16,872 nt of DNA. Source: SIG607 sp045614505. GTDB taxonomy: Bacteria > Bacillota > Clostridia > Oscillospirales > Acutalibacteraceae. The stretch is taken from the NCBI GenBank assembly GCA_045614505.1, contig JAZLDA010000041.1, forward strand, positions 1-16,872, written 5' to 3'. Shown piece after piece: positions 6,819 to 14,300 of this stretch. The position numbers and the translations under genes were made by a program. How positions within the stretch are numbered: the first letter of the stretch is position 1; every line of letters starts with the position of its first letter. The notes under the pieces are model-generated. The model worked only from the letters and a program-made list of their open reading frames with translations, was not told the DNA's origin and searched no databases.

Positions 6819-6860
6819 AAATCCCGAACACGCTTGTGTTCGGGATTTCTTTTTGTTTTT
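6819..6860 (+). terminator. Intrinsic terminator of the oxidoreductase/isomerase operon
   Basis: Perfect 13-bp stem (6819-6831 with 6836-6848), loop GCTT, followed by a T-rich run CTTTTTGTTTTT. Confidence 0.93.
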
Positions 6861-6879
6861 ACATAATGGACATAAAAGT

Positions 6880-6908
6880 TTGACATTTTGATCGTTTAGA
6901 GATAAAAT
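6880..6908 (+). promoter_or_regulatory. Sigma-A promoter of the ymdB-led operon
   Basis: Perfect -35 TTGACA (6880-6885), 17-bp spacer, -10 TAAAAT (6903-6908), just after the preceding terminator. It probably drives the whole run to 14096, since no internal terminator is visible. Confidence 0.8.
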
Positions 6909-6949
6909 AGTATGTGTATGCTTAATGAATAATAGAAAGAATGTTAAAA

Positions 6950-7735
6950 ATGAGAATACTTGCAATAGGAGATGTTTGCGGCAGTATCGGTTGTAACACA
7001 GTGAGAAAAGTCCTGCCATCTCTAAAAAAAGAACTAAACATTGATTTCACAGTTATTAACGGCGAAAATTCTGCCGACGGCAACGGAATAACGCCCGACA
7101 GTGCTGAAATGCTTTTTTCCTGCGGTGCCGATGTTATAACCGGCGGCAATCACTCCCTGCGCAGAAAAGAAATCCACTCAATGATGGATGAAAACCCCTT
7201 TCTTCTGCGACCCGACAATTTCCCCGATGAGCTTGCGGGAAACGGGTACTGCCTTGTAGACTGCGGCTATGTAAGTGTTGCGGTAATTAACCTTTCGGGT
7301 AATATTTATCTTGACAGCACAGGAGCTTCCTCCCCCTTTGACAGAGCCGATACGCTTATTGAAAAGGCAAAAAGTGATGGAGCAAAAATAATACTTGTGG
7401 ATTTTCACGCCGAAGCCACCAGCGAGAAGCGTGCCCTCGGAATTTATCTTGACGGCAAGGTTTCTGCTGTTTTAGGCACCCACACCCACGTACAGACAAA
7501 TGACGCGCAGATTTTGCCAAACGGCACTGGATACATTACCGATCTGGGTATGACAGGTCCCATACAAAGTGTCCTTGGAGTCAAAAGTTCAATTATAATT
7601 TCCCGTTTAAAAGATAAAAACACTACCGAAAAATTCGTTATTGCAGATGGAGAATGTATGCTGTGCGGCTGTATTTTTGATATTGATAAAAACACTGGCC
7701 TTACCACAGACATAAGTTTAATAAATATCAGTTAA
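6950..7735 (+). CDS. ymdB: YmdB-family metallophosphoesterase
   Basis: A di-metal phosphodiesterase of 261 residues; the Bacillus subtilis member hydrolyses cyclic nucleotides and affects biofilm and motility fate. With the ATG at 6950 the metal residues fall at D8, E39, N40, N67 and then H153, H178, H180. The first four are at exactly the Bacillus numbers and the last three follow the HAE and GTHTH motifs. That agreement, and the family start MRIL, is why I prefer 6950 over the ATG at 6941. The SD (AGAAAGA) is weak for either. In many Bacillota it follows rny (RNase Y); here it heads an operon with a substrate-binding protein, and its stop codon sits within the SD of that gene. Confidence 0.9.
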   Translation: MRILAIGDVCGSIGCNTVRKVLPSLKKELNIDFTVINGENSADGNGITPDSAEMLFSCGADVITGGNHSLRRKEIHSMMDENPFLLRPDNFPDELAGNGYCLVDCGYVSVAVINLSGNIYLDSTGASSPFDRADTLIEKAKSDGAKIILVDFHAEATSEKRALGIYLDGKVSAVLGTHTHVQTNDAQILPNGTGYITDLGMTGPIQSVLGVKSSIIISRLKDKNTTEKFVIADGECMLCGCIFDIDKNTGLTTDISLINIS

Positions 7736-7749
7736 AAGGAGAAAATCTT

Positions 7750-9327
7750 TTGAACATAAGAAAAATCATTGCCGTACTGCTTGCGGTAAGTTTAATATTT
7801 TTAATGTGCGGCTGTAATAATAAAAGCGGCTCTGCCACAGAAGAGGGTAATATCTCAAGCACAGAAAAAATAAGTGCAAACCTGCTTTACTGTGCAAACG
7901 ATACCTTTAACCCTTACACCCTTACCACTAAAGTCAATATGGAGCTCTGCCAATTACTTTTCGAGCCGCTTATAAAGCTTGATAACAATTTCGAGCCTGT
8001 GTATGCACTTGCTGAAAGTGTTTCTTCAGAAGAAAAAGAATGGACAGTAACCCTTAAAAGCGCCAAGTTCTCCGACTCAAGCGCAGTGACGGCAGACGAT
8101 GTTATTTATTCATTTGATCTGGCAAAGAAATCTTCCGTTTATTCTTCGCTGTCCAATGTAAAAAGTGTTTCGGCACAGGGAAATAAAGTAATCTTTGCTC
8201 TGTCCTACTTCGACCCCTATTTTGTTAACCTATTAAGCTTCCCCATTATTAAAAAGGACAGCGACAAGGTATACGATGAGGACTCTGTGCTTTATCCGCC
8301 CATCGGCGCAGGACGTTATATACTGAACGATGAGCATACAAAATTAGGTCTGAATCCTTATTTTTACGGTGTCCCCTCCAGATTCGGGACAATAAATCTT
8401 ATTAACGCTCCCGACAGTGAGTCGGTTGCTCATTATGTGGAAGTGGGCGCTACAGATTTTTACTATGCAAGCACAGGTGACGGCACGATTTTCCGAATGG
8501 ACGGAAAAAAGCTGTCGGTCAATCAGAACCGTCTTATATACATCGGTATGAATTTAAGACTTTCGGTTTTCAAAGAGCCTAAGGTGCGCTACAGCATATC
8601 CGCCGCCCTTGACCGCACCAAGATTTCCACTAACGCTTATTACGGCAATGCCCTGCCCGCAACAGGTATTCTGTCTCCCGCCTGGAACAGAGAAGAAAAT
8701 TATAAAAGTGCCGAAACTTCATCAAATACAAAAATTGCTATTGAGAATTTGGAAGAAATCGGTTATAATAAGTTAGATAACTCCGGTTACAGAACAAACA
8801 GCAGCGGAAAAGGACTTGAATTTTCACTGCTTATTAATTCCGAAAACGTATCCCAGCAGGAGGCTGCAAAGCTTATTGTTTCTCAGCTCCGTGAAGTAGG
8901 TATACGCGTGAATATACGCGCTCTTCCCTATGAAGAATACTTAAAAGCGCTAAATTCTGGAAGTTTTCAGCTTTACCTTGCCGAAGTTAAAATCAACAAC
9001 AACTTTGACCTTTCAGAGCTTGTTTTACCGGGAGGCAGTTGTGCCTACGGAATCCCCGGCACTTCCTCTTCAAATCCTGCAGAGGATGAGGAACAAGGCG
9101 AAGAGGAATCCGACAATCAGGAGCTTCCGTACGGAAACGATTTATCCGAGCTTATAAAACGCTACAGAAACGGCACTGTCTCTTTATCCGAGGTTGTCTC
9201 TGCTGTGGGCGCGCAAATGCCCATTATACCTCTTTGTTATCGCTGCGGTGTACTGTTCTATAGCTCTGAGATAGGCGAAATAACAAATGCATCTGTAAGT
9301 GATTTGTTTATGTCTTTAGAAAACTAA
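7750..9327 (+). CDS. ABC transporter substrate-binding lipoprotein (SBP family 5)
   Basis: A 525-residue extracytoplasmic binding protein of the oligopeptide/nickel type (OppA/DppA fold). It starts with TTG, eight bases after AAAAGGAG. The lipoprotein signal is NIRKI, a hydrophobic run (6-19), then MCGC with C22 the likely lipidated residue. Family features are FNPYTLTTKVN (about 51-61), LLFEPLIKLDNNFEPVYALAES (about 70-90) and FSDSSAVTADDVIYSFDLA (107-125). Residues about 438-462 are a low-complexity acidic stretch that looks like an inserted loop. No permease or ATPase genes are in the window, so it is an orphan: it may serve a transporter elsewhere or act as a sensor. It lies between ymdB and yloU in one transcription unit; the ligand is unknown. 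Confidence 0.88.
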   Translation: MNIRKIIAVLLAVSLIFLMCGCNNKSGSATEEGNISSTEKISANLLYCANDTFNPYTLTTKVNMELCQLLFEPLIKLDNNFEPVYALAESVSSEEKEWTVTLKSAKFSDSSAVTADDVIYSFDLAKKSSVYSSLSNVKSVSAQGNKVIFALSYFDPYFVNLLSFPIIKKDSDKVYDEDSVLYPPIGAGRYILNDEHTKLGLNPYFYGVPSRFGTINLINAPDSESVAHYVEVGATDFYYASTGDGTIFRMDGKKLSVNQNRLIYIGMNLRLSVFKEPKVRYSISAALDRTKISTNAYYGNALPATGILSPAWNREENYKSAETSSNTKIAIENLEEIGYNKLDNSGYRTNSSGKGLEFSLLINSENVSQQEAAKLIVSQLREVGIRVNIRALPYEEYLKALNSGSFQLYLAEVKINNNFDLSELVLPGGSCAYGIPGTSSSNPAEDEEQGEEESDNQELPYGNDLSELIKRYRNGTVSLSEVVSAVGAQMPIIPLCYRCGVLFYSSEIGEITNASVSDLFMSLEN

Positions 9328-9352
9328 CTTTAAACTTTAGGAGGAGTGTATT

Positions 9353-9703
9353 ATGATTTCTTACGAAACCATGACCGGCACCGTTACCCTTTCCAAGGAA
9401 TACCTTTCAAAACTCATCGGCCAGGCAGTAACATCCTGCTTCGGCGTTGCGGGTATGATGCCCAACGGAAAGGTACAGCGTTTATTCTCTCTTATTTCCA
9501 AAAAGGAGAGCATTGAGAAGGGCATTACCGTCACCGGAAACGCCGACCACATCAATGTTGTGCTTCACATCGTTGTAACATACGGAATGAATATCAACGC
9601 CATTGCAAAAAGCATTGTGCATAAAGTGAAATATGTAGTTGCCGAAACCACCGGCATTGAAGTTAGAAAAGTAACTGTCAAGGTTGACGGTATAAAAGAA
9701 TAA
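9353..9703 (+). CDS. yloU: Asp23/Gls24 family protein, YloU-like
   Basis: A 116-residue cytoplasmic protein of the Asp23 (DUF322) family, which is linked to the cell envelope and to alkaline and envelope stress. The family core is present: the opening strand YETMTGTVTLSKEYL, the helix with GQAVTSCFGVAGM, then HINVVLHIVVTYGMNINAIA and a last helix-strand VKYVVAETTGIEVRKVTVKVDGI. It is the expected size. SD is AGGAGG just upstream. It sits 13 bases before the YloV gene, and the YloU-YloV pair is widely conserved in Bacillota. A partner role in fatty-acid or envelope homeostasis is known only indirectly. Confidence 0.92.
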   Translation: MISYETMTGTVTLSKEYLSKLIGQAVTSCFGVAGMMPNGKVQRLFSLISKKESIEKGITVTGNADHINVVLHIVVTYGMNINAIAKSIVHKVKYVVAETTGIEVRKVTVKVDGIKE

Positions 9704-9716
9704 TTGAGGTGTATTA

Positions 9717-11393
9717 ATGTTTAACGGAAATACTCTGAGAGATGCAATTATCTCTGCCGCCAACAATATTTCTAATTTGCAGAAACAGGTTGACGATTTA
9801 AACGTTTTCCCGGTTCCCGATGGAGACACCGGTACCAATATGTCTATGACCCTTTCAAACGCCGCCCGCGAGCTTTCAAGAATCGAGGGAGAAGGCGCAG
9901 GAAAGGTTGCATCTGTTACCGCTTCCGCACTGCTTCGCGGTGCCAGAGGCAACTCAGGTGTTATTACTTCCCTGCTCTTCCGTGGCTTTGCAAACGGTTT
10001 TAAGGGCTATGATAATGTAGAGCCTGAAAATCTTAAAAACGCTTTTGAACTCGGTGTTGAAGCCGCCTACAAGGCAGTTATGAAGCCTACAGAAGGCACA
10101 ATCCTTACAGTTGCCAGAGTTGCAAGTGAGTATGCCGCAGAGGCTTACAATAACGGTCTTGACACATTGGGCGTATTCGAAGCCGCTCTTGAGGGTGCAA
10201 AAAAGGCACTGGAAGAAACCCCCGAGCTTCTTCCCGTACTGAAAAAGGCAGGCGTTGTTGACGCCGGCGGAAAAGGCTTTGTTGTAATTTTAGAGGGTAT
10301 GCAGTCGGTATTCAAGGACGGCGTTATCATCGCTCCAAAATTTGCTCAGGCTGAACAGACACAGGAAGAAAACTCCGAAAGAAATGCCGCAGGCGAATTC
10401 GAAGGGGAAATCACCTTCACATACTGTACCGAATTTATAGTTAACCGCGACAGCGAGGTTTCAAAAGAACCCGCAGAGCTTCGCGCTTACCTTGAGACTA
10501 TCGGCGACTGCGTTGTTGTAGTCGACGACGAAGAAATCATTAAGGTTCACGTTCACACCGACCATCCCGGAAATGCTATTGAAAACGCTCTTACCTTCGG
10601 TCAGCTTGTGCACCTAAAGATTGAGAATATGCGCGACCAGCACGAAAGAGCAAAGCACGACAGTGCAAATGCCGCTAAAAAGCCGGCGCAGAACAGCACC
10701 CGCACCGAGACCTTCACCCCTGCCGAAAAGGAAAAGCCTGTAGGCTTTGTTTCGGTTTGCGCAGGTGACGGCCTTGAAGAGCTGTTCCGCGACCTTGGTG
10801 TCGACACACTTGTCAGCGGCGGCCAGACAATGAATCCCAGCACCGATAACATTCTCCGTGCTATTGAATCCACACCTGCCGAAACCGTATTTGTTCTTCC
10901 CAACAATAAGAACATCATTATGGCTGCAGAACAGGCTATTCCCCTTAGCACCAGAAAGGTTATCGTTATTCATTCCCGCACCATTCCTCAGGGTATTGCG
11001 GCTATGTTAGCCTTCGACCCTGAAACTACTGACGATAAAAACGCTATTGCTATGGCAGAGGCTTGTGAGCGAATTGCCACAGGACAGATAACCTTTGCGG
11101 CACGCGACTCTGACTTTGACGGTCACAAAATCAAAAAAGGCGAACTGCTTTGTATGAACAACGGCAAAATTGCCTTTACCGACACCGACCTTGAAAAGTC
11201 TGTTGCAAAACTCGTCAAAGTTATGCTGAAGCGTGACAGCGAGTTCCTTACCGTTATTTACGGTGAGGATGTTACCGACGAGCAGGCTGCAAGAGTTGAA
11301 GCTGACCTTAATGCCAAATACGGTGACAAGGTGGAAATCACCGTAATAAGAGGCGGCCAGCCTATCTATTATTTCTTCCTCTCGGTAGAATAA
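9717..11393 (+). CDS. yloV: YloV, DAK2-domain fatty acid kinase FakA-like
   Basis: A 558-residue protein. The N-terminal DhaL/DAK2 kinase domain (about 1-200) has the ATP-Mg loop FPVPDGDTGTNMS with D35 and D37, and RGARGNSGV at about 72-80. A middle domain (about 225-305) starts FTYCTEFIVNR. A charged, alanine-rich linker (about 307-335) leads to the C-terminal domain, which carries VSVCAGDGLEELFRDLG and FVLPNNKNI and ends in a YFFLSVE tail. In Staphylococcus FakA, the same architecture phosphorylates fatty acids bound by FakB proteins so that they can enter phospholipid synthesis. No fakB is in the window. Position between yloU and recG matches Bacillus and clostridial gene order. SD GAGGTG sits at about 9706-9711. 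Confidence 0.93.
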   Translation: MFNGNTLRDAIISAANNISNLQKQVDDLNVFPVPDGDTGTNMSMTLSNAARELSRIEGEGAGKVASVTASALLRGARGNSGVITSLLFRGFANGFKGYDNVEPENLKNAFELGVEAAYKAVMKPTEGTILTVARVASEYAAEAYNNGLDTLGVFEAALEGAKKALEETPELLPVLKKAGVVDAGGKGFVVILEGMQSVFKDGVIIAPKFAQAEQTQEENSERNAAGEFEGEITFTYCTEFIVNRDSEVSKEPAELRAYLETIGDCVVVVDDEEIIKVHVHTDHPGNAIENALTFGQLVHLKIENMRDQHERAKHDSANAAKKPAQNSTRTETFTPAEKEKPVGFVSVCAGDGLEELFRDLGVDTLVSGGQTMNPSTDNILRAIESTPAETVFVLPNNKNIIMAAEQAIPLSTRKVIVIHSRTIPQGIAAMLAFDPETTDDKNAIAMAEACERIATGQITFAARDSDFDGHKIKKGELLCMNNGKIAFTDTDLEKSVAKLVKVMLKRDSEFLTVIYGEDVTDEQAARVEADLNAKYGDKVEITVIRGGQPIYYFFLSVE

Positions 11394-11394
11394 T

Positions 11395-13407
11395 ATGTCG
11401 GGCGAAAAAAGAAGTATTTTAACCATAAGGGGTATCGGCGAAAAACGTGCCGGCTTACTTTCTAAGCTGGGCATTGACTCTGTCGATGCCCTTTTGCGCT
11501 ATTATCCGCGCGCTTATAACGACTATACCGAGCCCGTATTAATCGACAGCCTTATTCCCGAGACTGTTGCTACAATTCGGGCGAAAATTGACGGCAGTGT
11601 TTTTACTGAGCCTCTTTACCGCCAGCCCATTTCACGTTCCACCTTTTACGTAAGTGATAAAAGCGGCAGTTTAAAGGTCATTCTTTATCATAAAAAGCAG
11701 GTGCCTTTCTACTTAAAGAAAAACACCGAATATATTTTTTCAGGGAAAGTTCAGGGCAGTTTCTTTGACCTGACTATGTCTTCACCTACCGTTGTTTTTG
11801 AAAACGAGCCAAAGATTCAGGCAGTTTACCCTTTAAAAAGCGGAATCAGTCAGAGTATCATAAGAAATTCCGTGAAAGCCGCTCTTGAATGCGATGTAGG
11901 CAAAGACCCTATTCCCGAGGAAATACGAAGGAAATACTCCCTTTGCAACCTTGATTACGCTATTAAAAACATACATTTCCCCGTTTCCTCTGCAGCGCTC
12001 CAGGCGGCAAAGAAAAGGCTTGTTTTCGAAGAGCTTTTTACTTTACAAACTGCCTATTCTATGTTAAAGAACTCTAACAGACAGAAAAAAGGCATAGTAA
12101 TCGAAAAAGATTACACCGCCGAATTCTTCGCCCGCCTTCCCTTTTCACCCACTAATGCTCAGATACGGGTTACTAAAGAATGCATAGAAGATATGAAAAG
12201 CGGCGCCGCTCTTAACCGTCTCATTCAAGGAGATGTGGGAAGCGGTAAAACCGCCGTTGCGGCAGCTCTTTGCTATACCGTTGCAAAAAACGGCTTTCAA
12301 GCGGCTATTATGGCACCTACAGAAATTCTCGCTGAACAGCACTTCGCTTCTTTGCGCGAATTTTTCAAAGGGACAGACATAAATGTAGGACTATTCACAG
12401 GTTCTCTTACCGTTTCCAAACGAAAAATGCTTAAAGAACAGCTTAAAAGAGGTGAGATAGATGTCGCCGTTGGCACTCACGCCCTTATAAGCGACTGGGT
12501 TGATTTTAAAAATTTAGCTTTGGTTGTCACCGACGAACAGCACCGTTTTGGTGTTGCTCAACGGGCAAAGCTATCCGAAAAAGGTAATTCCACCCACCGT
12601 CTCGTTATGTCGGCTACGCCCATTCCCAGAACTCTGGGGCTCATAATCTACGGCGACCTTGATTTGAGTATTATTGACGAATATCCCAAAAACCGTCAGG
12701 TTATAGATTCCTACTCTGTAACAAGCAAGCTCAGAGAAAGGGTTTATAATTTCATAAAGAAAAATATTGATGACGGCAGACAAGCATATATAGTCTGCTC
12801 TGCCGTTGAGGAAAACGAAAACGAGCTCATTTCTGCTGAGGAGTATTTTAGGGAACTGTCAATGGGCGCTTTTAAGGATTATAATATCGGTCTTCTCCAC
12901 GGAAAAATGAAGGCAACCGAAAAAGACAGGATTATGTCTAAATTTAAAGAAGGCAAAATAAATCTTCTTGTTTGCACCACCGTAATCGAAGTGGGTATTG
13001 ATGTTCCTAATGCTACGGTTATGGTCATAGAAAATGCCGAGCGCTTTGGTTTAAGCCAGCTTCATCAGCTCAGAGGCAGAATAGGCAGAGGCAAATACAA
13101 GTCTTTCTGTATCTTCATTTCCGACTCAAAAAACAACTCCCGCCTTAAAATTATGTGTGAGACCTCTGACGGTTTTAAAATTGCTGATGAAGACCTTAAA
13201 CTGCGAGGCCCCGGTGATTTTATGGGACACCGTCAACACGGTCTTCCCGAATTTAAAATTGCTGATTTAAACAATGATATGGAGATACTTCGTATCTCCT
13301 CTATAGCGTCGCAGTCGATTATTCAAAAAGACAGTGATTTAAGTCTTCCCATTCACAAGCCTCTTAAAAAAGCAGTCATGGAACTTCTTAAAATAAGCGA
13401 AAATTAA
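11395..13407 (+). CDS. recG: ATP-dependent DNA helicase RecG
   Basis: A 670-residue superfamily 2 helicase that remodels stalled forks and branches Holliday junctions. The wedge domain occupies the first quarter (IRGIGEKRAGLLSKLG at 10-25, YYPRAYNDY). Motor motifs are Walker A GDVGSGKT (279-286), APTEILAEQH, DEQH box D380-H383 continuing RFGVAQR, MSATPIPRT, then the second lobe with LLHGKM, VCTTVIEVGIDVPNA and QLRGRIGRG. The length is normal and all motifs are intact. It starts one base after the yloV stop with no clear SD, so translation is probably coupled to yloV. The yloU-yloV-recG order is conserved. Confidence 0.97.
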   Translation: MSGEKRSILTIRGIGEKRAGLLSKLGIDSVDALLRYYPRAYNDYTEPVLIDSLIPETVATIRAKIDGSVFTEPLYRQPISRSTFYVSDKSGSLKVILYHKKQVPFYLKKNTEYIFSGKVQGSFFDLTMSSPTVVFENEPKIQAVYPLKSGISQSIIRNSVKAALECDVGKDPIPEEIRRKYSLCNLDYAIKNIHFPVSSAALQAAKKRLVFEELFTLQTAYSMLKNSNRQKKGIVIEKDYTAEFFARLPFSPTNAQIRVTKECIEDMKSGAALNRLIQGDVGSGKTAVAAALCYTVAKNGFQAAIMAPTEILAEQHFASLREFFKGTDINVGLFTGSLTVSKRKMLKEQLKRGEIDVAVGTHALISDWVDFKNLALVVTDEQHRFGVAQRAKLSEKGNSTHRLVMSATPIPRTLGLIIYGDLDLSIIDEYPKNRQVIDSYSVTSKLRERVYNFIKKNIDDGRQAYIVCSAVEENENELISAEEYFRELSMGAFKDYNIGLLHGKMKATEKDRIMSKFKEGKINLLVCTTVIEVGIDVPNATVMVIENAERFGLSQLHQLRGRIGRGKYKSFCIFISDSKNNSRLKIMCETSDGFKIADEDLKLRGPGDFMGHRQHGLPEFKIADLNNDMEILRISSIASQSIIQKDSDLSLPIHKPLKKAVMELLKISEN

Positions 13408-13418
13408 GGAAAAATAAT

Positions 13419-14096
13419 ATGAAAGTATTTAGGTTGCTTAAAAAAGTCATTATTATATTGCTTTGCCTCTCAATAATAATAGGAATTTATGCTTTGTCTG
13501 TAAACTCTTATGTCGTTTCTGCTGCAAAAAAGCAGATTATTTCACCCGAAGAGGCGGCAAGCCTTGATGACGTTGACTGCATAATTGTTTTGGGCTGTCT
13601 TGTACGCCCCGGCGGTAGACCCAGCGATATGCTGGCCGACAGGCTCAGACGCGGCGTTGAGCTTTATAAATCGGGCGCGGCACCTAAAATACTAATGAGC
13701 GGTGACCATGGTCAGAAAGATTACAACGAGGTTCAGGCAATGAAGGATTACGCCCTTGATTCAGATATTCCCTCAAGTGATGTTTTTATGGATCACGCAG
13801 GATTTTCCACCTACGACAGTATCTACAGAGCAAAAGAAATTTTCGGCGCTGAGAAAATAATAATTGTGTCTCAGGAATATCACCTGCATCGTGCTTTGCT
13901 TATTGCAAGAAAGTTAGGGCTCGACGCTTACGGAGTATCCAGCGACTATCACACCTATGGCGGCCAGACCTTCCGTGAGTTAAGAGAAATCGCCGCAAGA
14001 AATAAGGATTTTATTTATACCATATTTAAGCCGAAGCCCAAATACTTAGGAGACGCCATCCCCATACAAGGAGACGGCAATTTAACACAGGATTAA
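13419..14096 (+). CDS. SanA/YdcF family membrane-anchored protein (DUF218)
   Basis: A 225-residue protein with one N-terminal membrane segment (about 9-28), preceded by KVFRLLKK, so the domain is predicted to lie outside the membrane. The DUF218 core is clear: DCIIVLGC (53-60), DRLRRGVELY, PKILMSGDHG (88-97), a STYDSIYRAKE helix and IIVSQEYHLHRALLIARK with the conserved histidines. SanA-type proteins affect envelope permeability and vancomycin tolerance, and YdcF binds S-adenosylmethionine, but the chemistry is not settled. The gene follows recG by 11 bases with AAGGA as SD and is the last of the operon. Name at family level only. Confidence 0.88.
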   Translation: MKVFRLLKKVIIILLCLSIIIGIYALSVNSYVVSAAKKQIISPEEAASLDDVDCIIVLGCLVRPGGRPSDMLADRLRRGVELYKSGAAPKILMSGDHGQKDYNEVQAMKDYALDSDIPSSDVFMDHAGFSTYDSIYRAKEIFGAEKIIIVSQEYHLHRALLIARKLGLDAYGVSSDYHTYGGQTFRELREIAARNKDFIYTIFKPKPKYLGDAIPIQGDGNLTQD

Positions 14097-14097
14097 A

Positions 14098-14233
14098 TGC
14101 GTTGTGCCTTTAAGGGCACAACGCAGCGATATAAATCCCTTACGGGATTTATATCATATCGCTACCGAGTAAAACGAGGTAATATCGCGTTTTCCCCAAA
14201 ACATATCGCAACTATCAAAGATAGGTATATCGC
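14098..14233. repeat. Palindrome array with four ATATCGC boxes
   Basis: Hairpin 1 is an 11-bp stem (14098-14108 with 14115-14125). Hairpin 2 is an 11-bp stem (14129-14139 with 14144-14154, loop TTAC) that can extend through GCGATAT (14126-14132) pairing with ATATCGC. ATATCGC then recurs at 14156, 14182, 14203 and 14227. The inter-box segments each tend to fold: TACC/GGTA, GTTTT-CCCC-AAAAC, and CTATC-AAA-GATAG. No ORF crosses it. It resembles the small interspersed palindromic repeats of bacterial genomes; whether it is mobile cannot be told from one copy. Confidence 0.7.
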
Positions 14234-14260
14234 TTATCAATTTAACAATGTAGATATAAA

Positions 14261-14300
14261 AAAGAAGTGAGGAAAATTCCTCACTTCTTTAATTTTTATT
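14261..14300. terminator. Bidirectional terminator between convergent genes
   Basis: Perfect 13-bp stem (14261-14273 with 14278-14290), loop AAAT. T-rich runs on both strands (AATTTTTATT to the right; the A-run to the left on the other strand). It ends the LRR-dockerin gene and probably also the operon ending with the SanA-like gene. Confidence 0.9.

Noticed and set aside
9482..9952. A 156-codon minus-strand open frame across the yloU-yloV junction.
   Set aside because: It overlaps two well supported genes antisense and its translation resembles nothing I know.
9717..11393. Dihydroxyacetone kinase subunit DhaL.
   Set aside because: The protein is more than twice the length of DhaL and has the YloV/FakA extra domains and gene neighbours.
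14098..14125. Intrinsic terminator for the SanA-like gene.
   Set aside because: The stem is strong but no T-run follows; the hairpin at 14261-14290 is the better terminator.
14098..14233. CRISPR array.
   Set aside because: The repeated unit is only 7 bases, the intervals are 14-19 bases and are themselves palindromic, and no cas gene is nearby.
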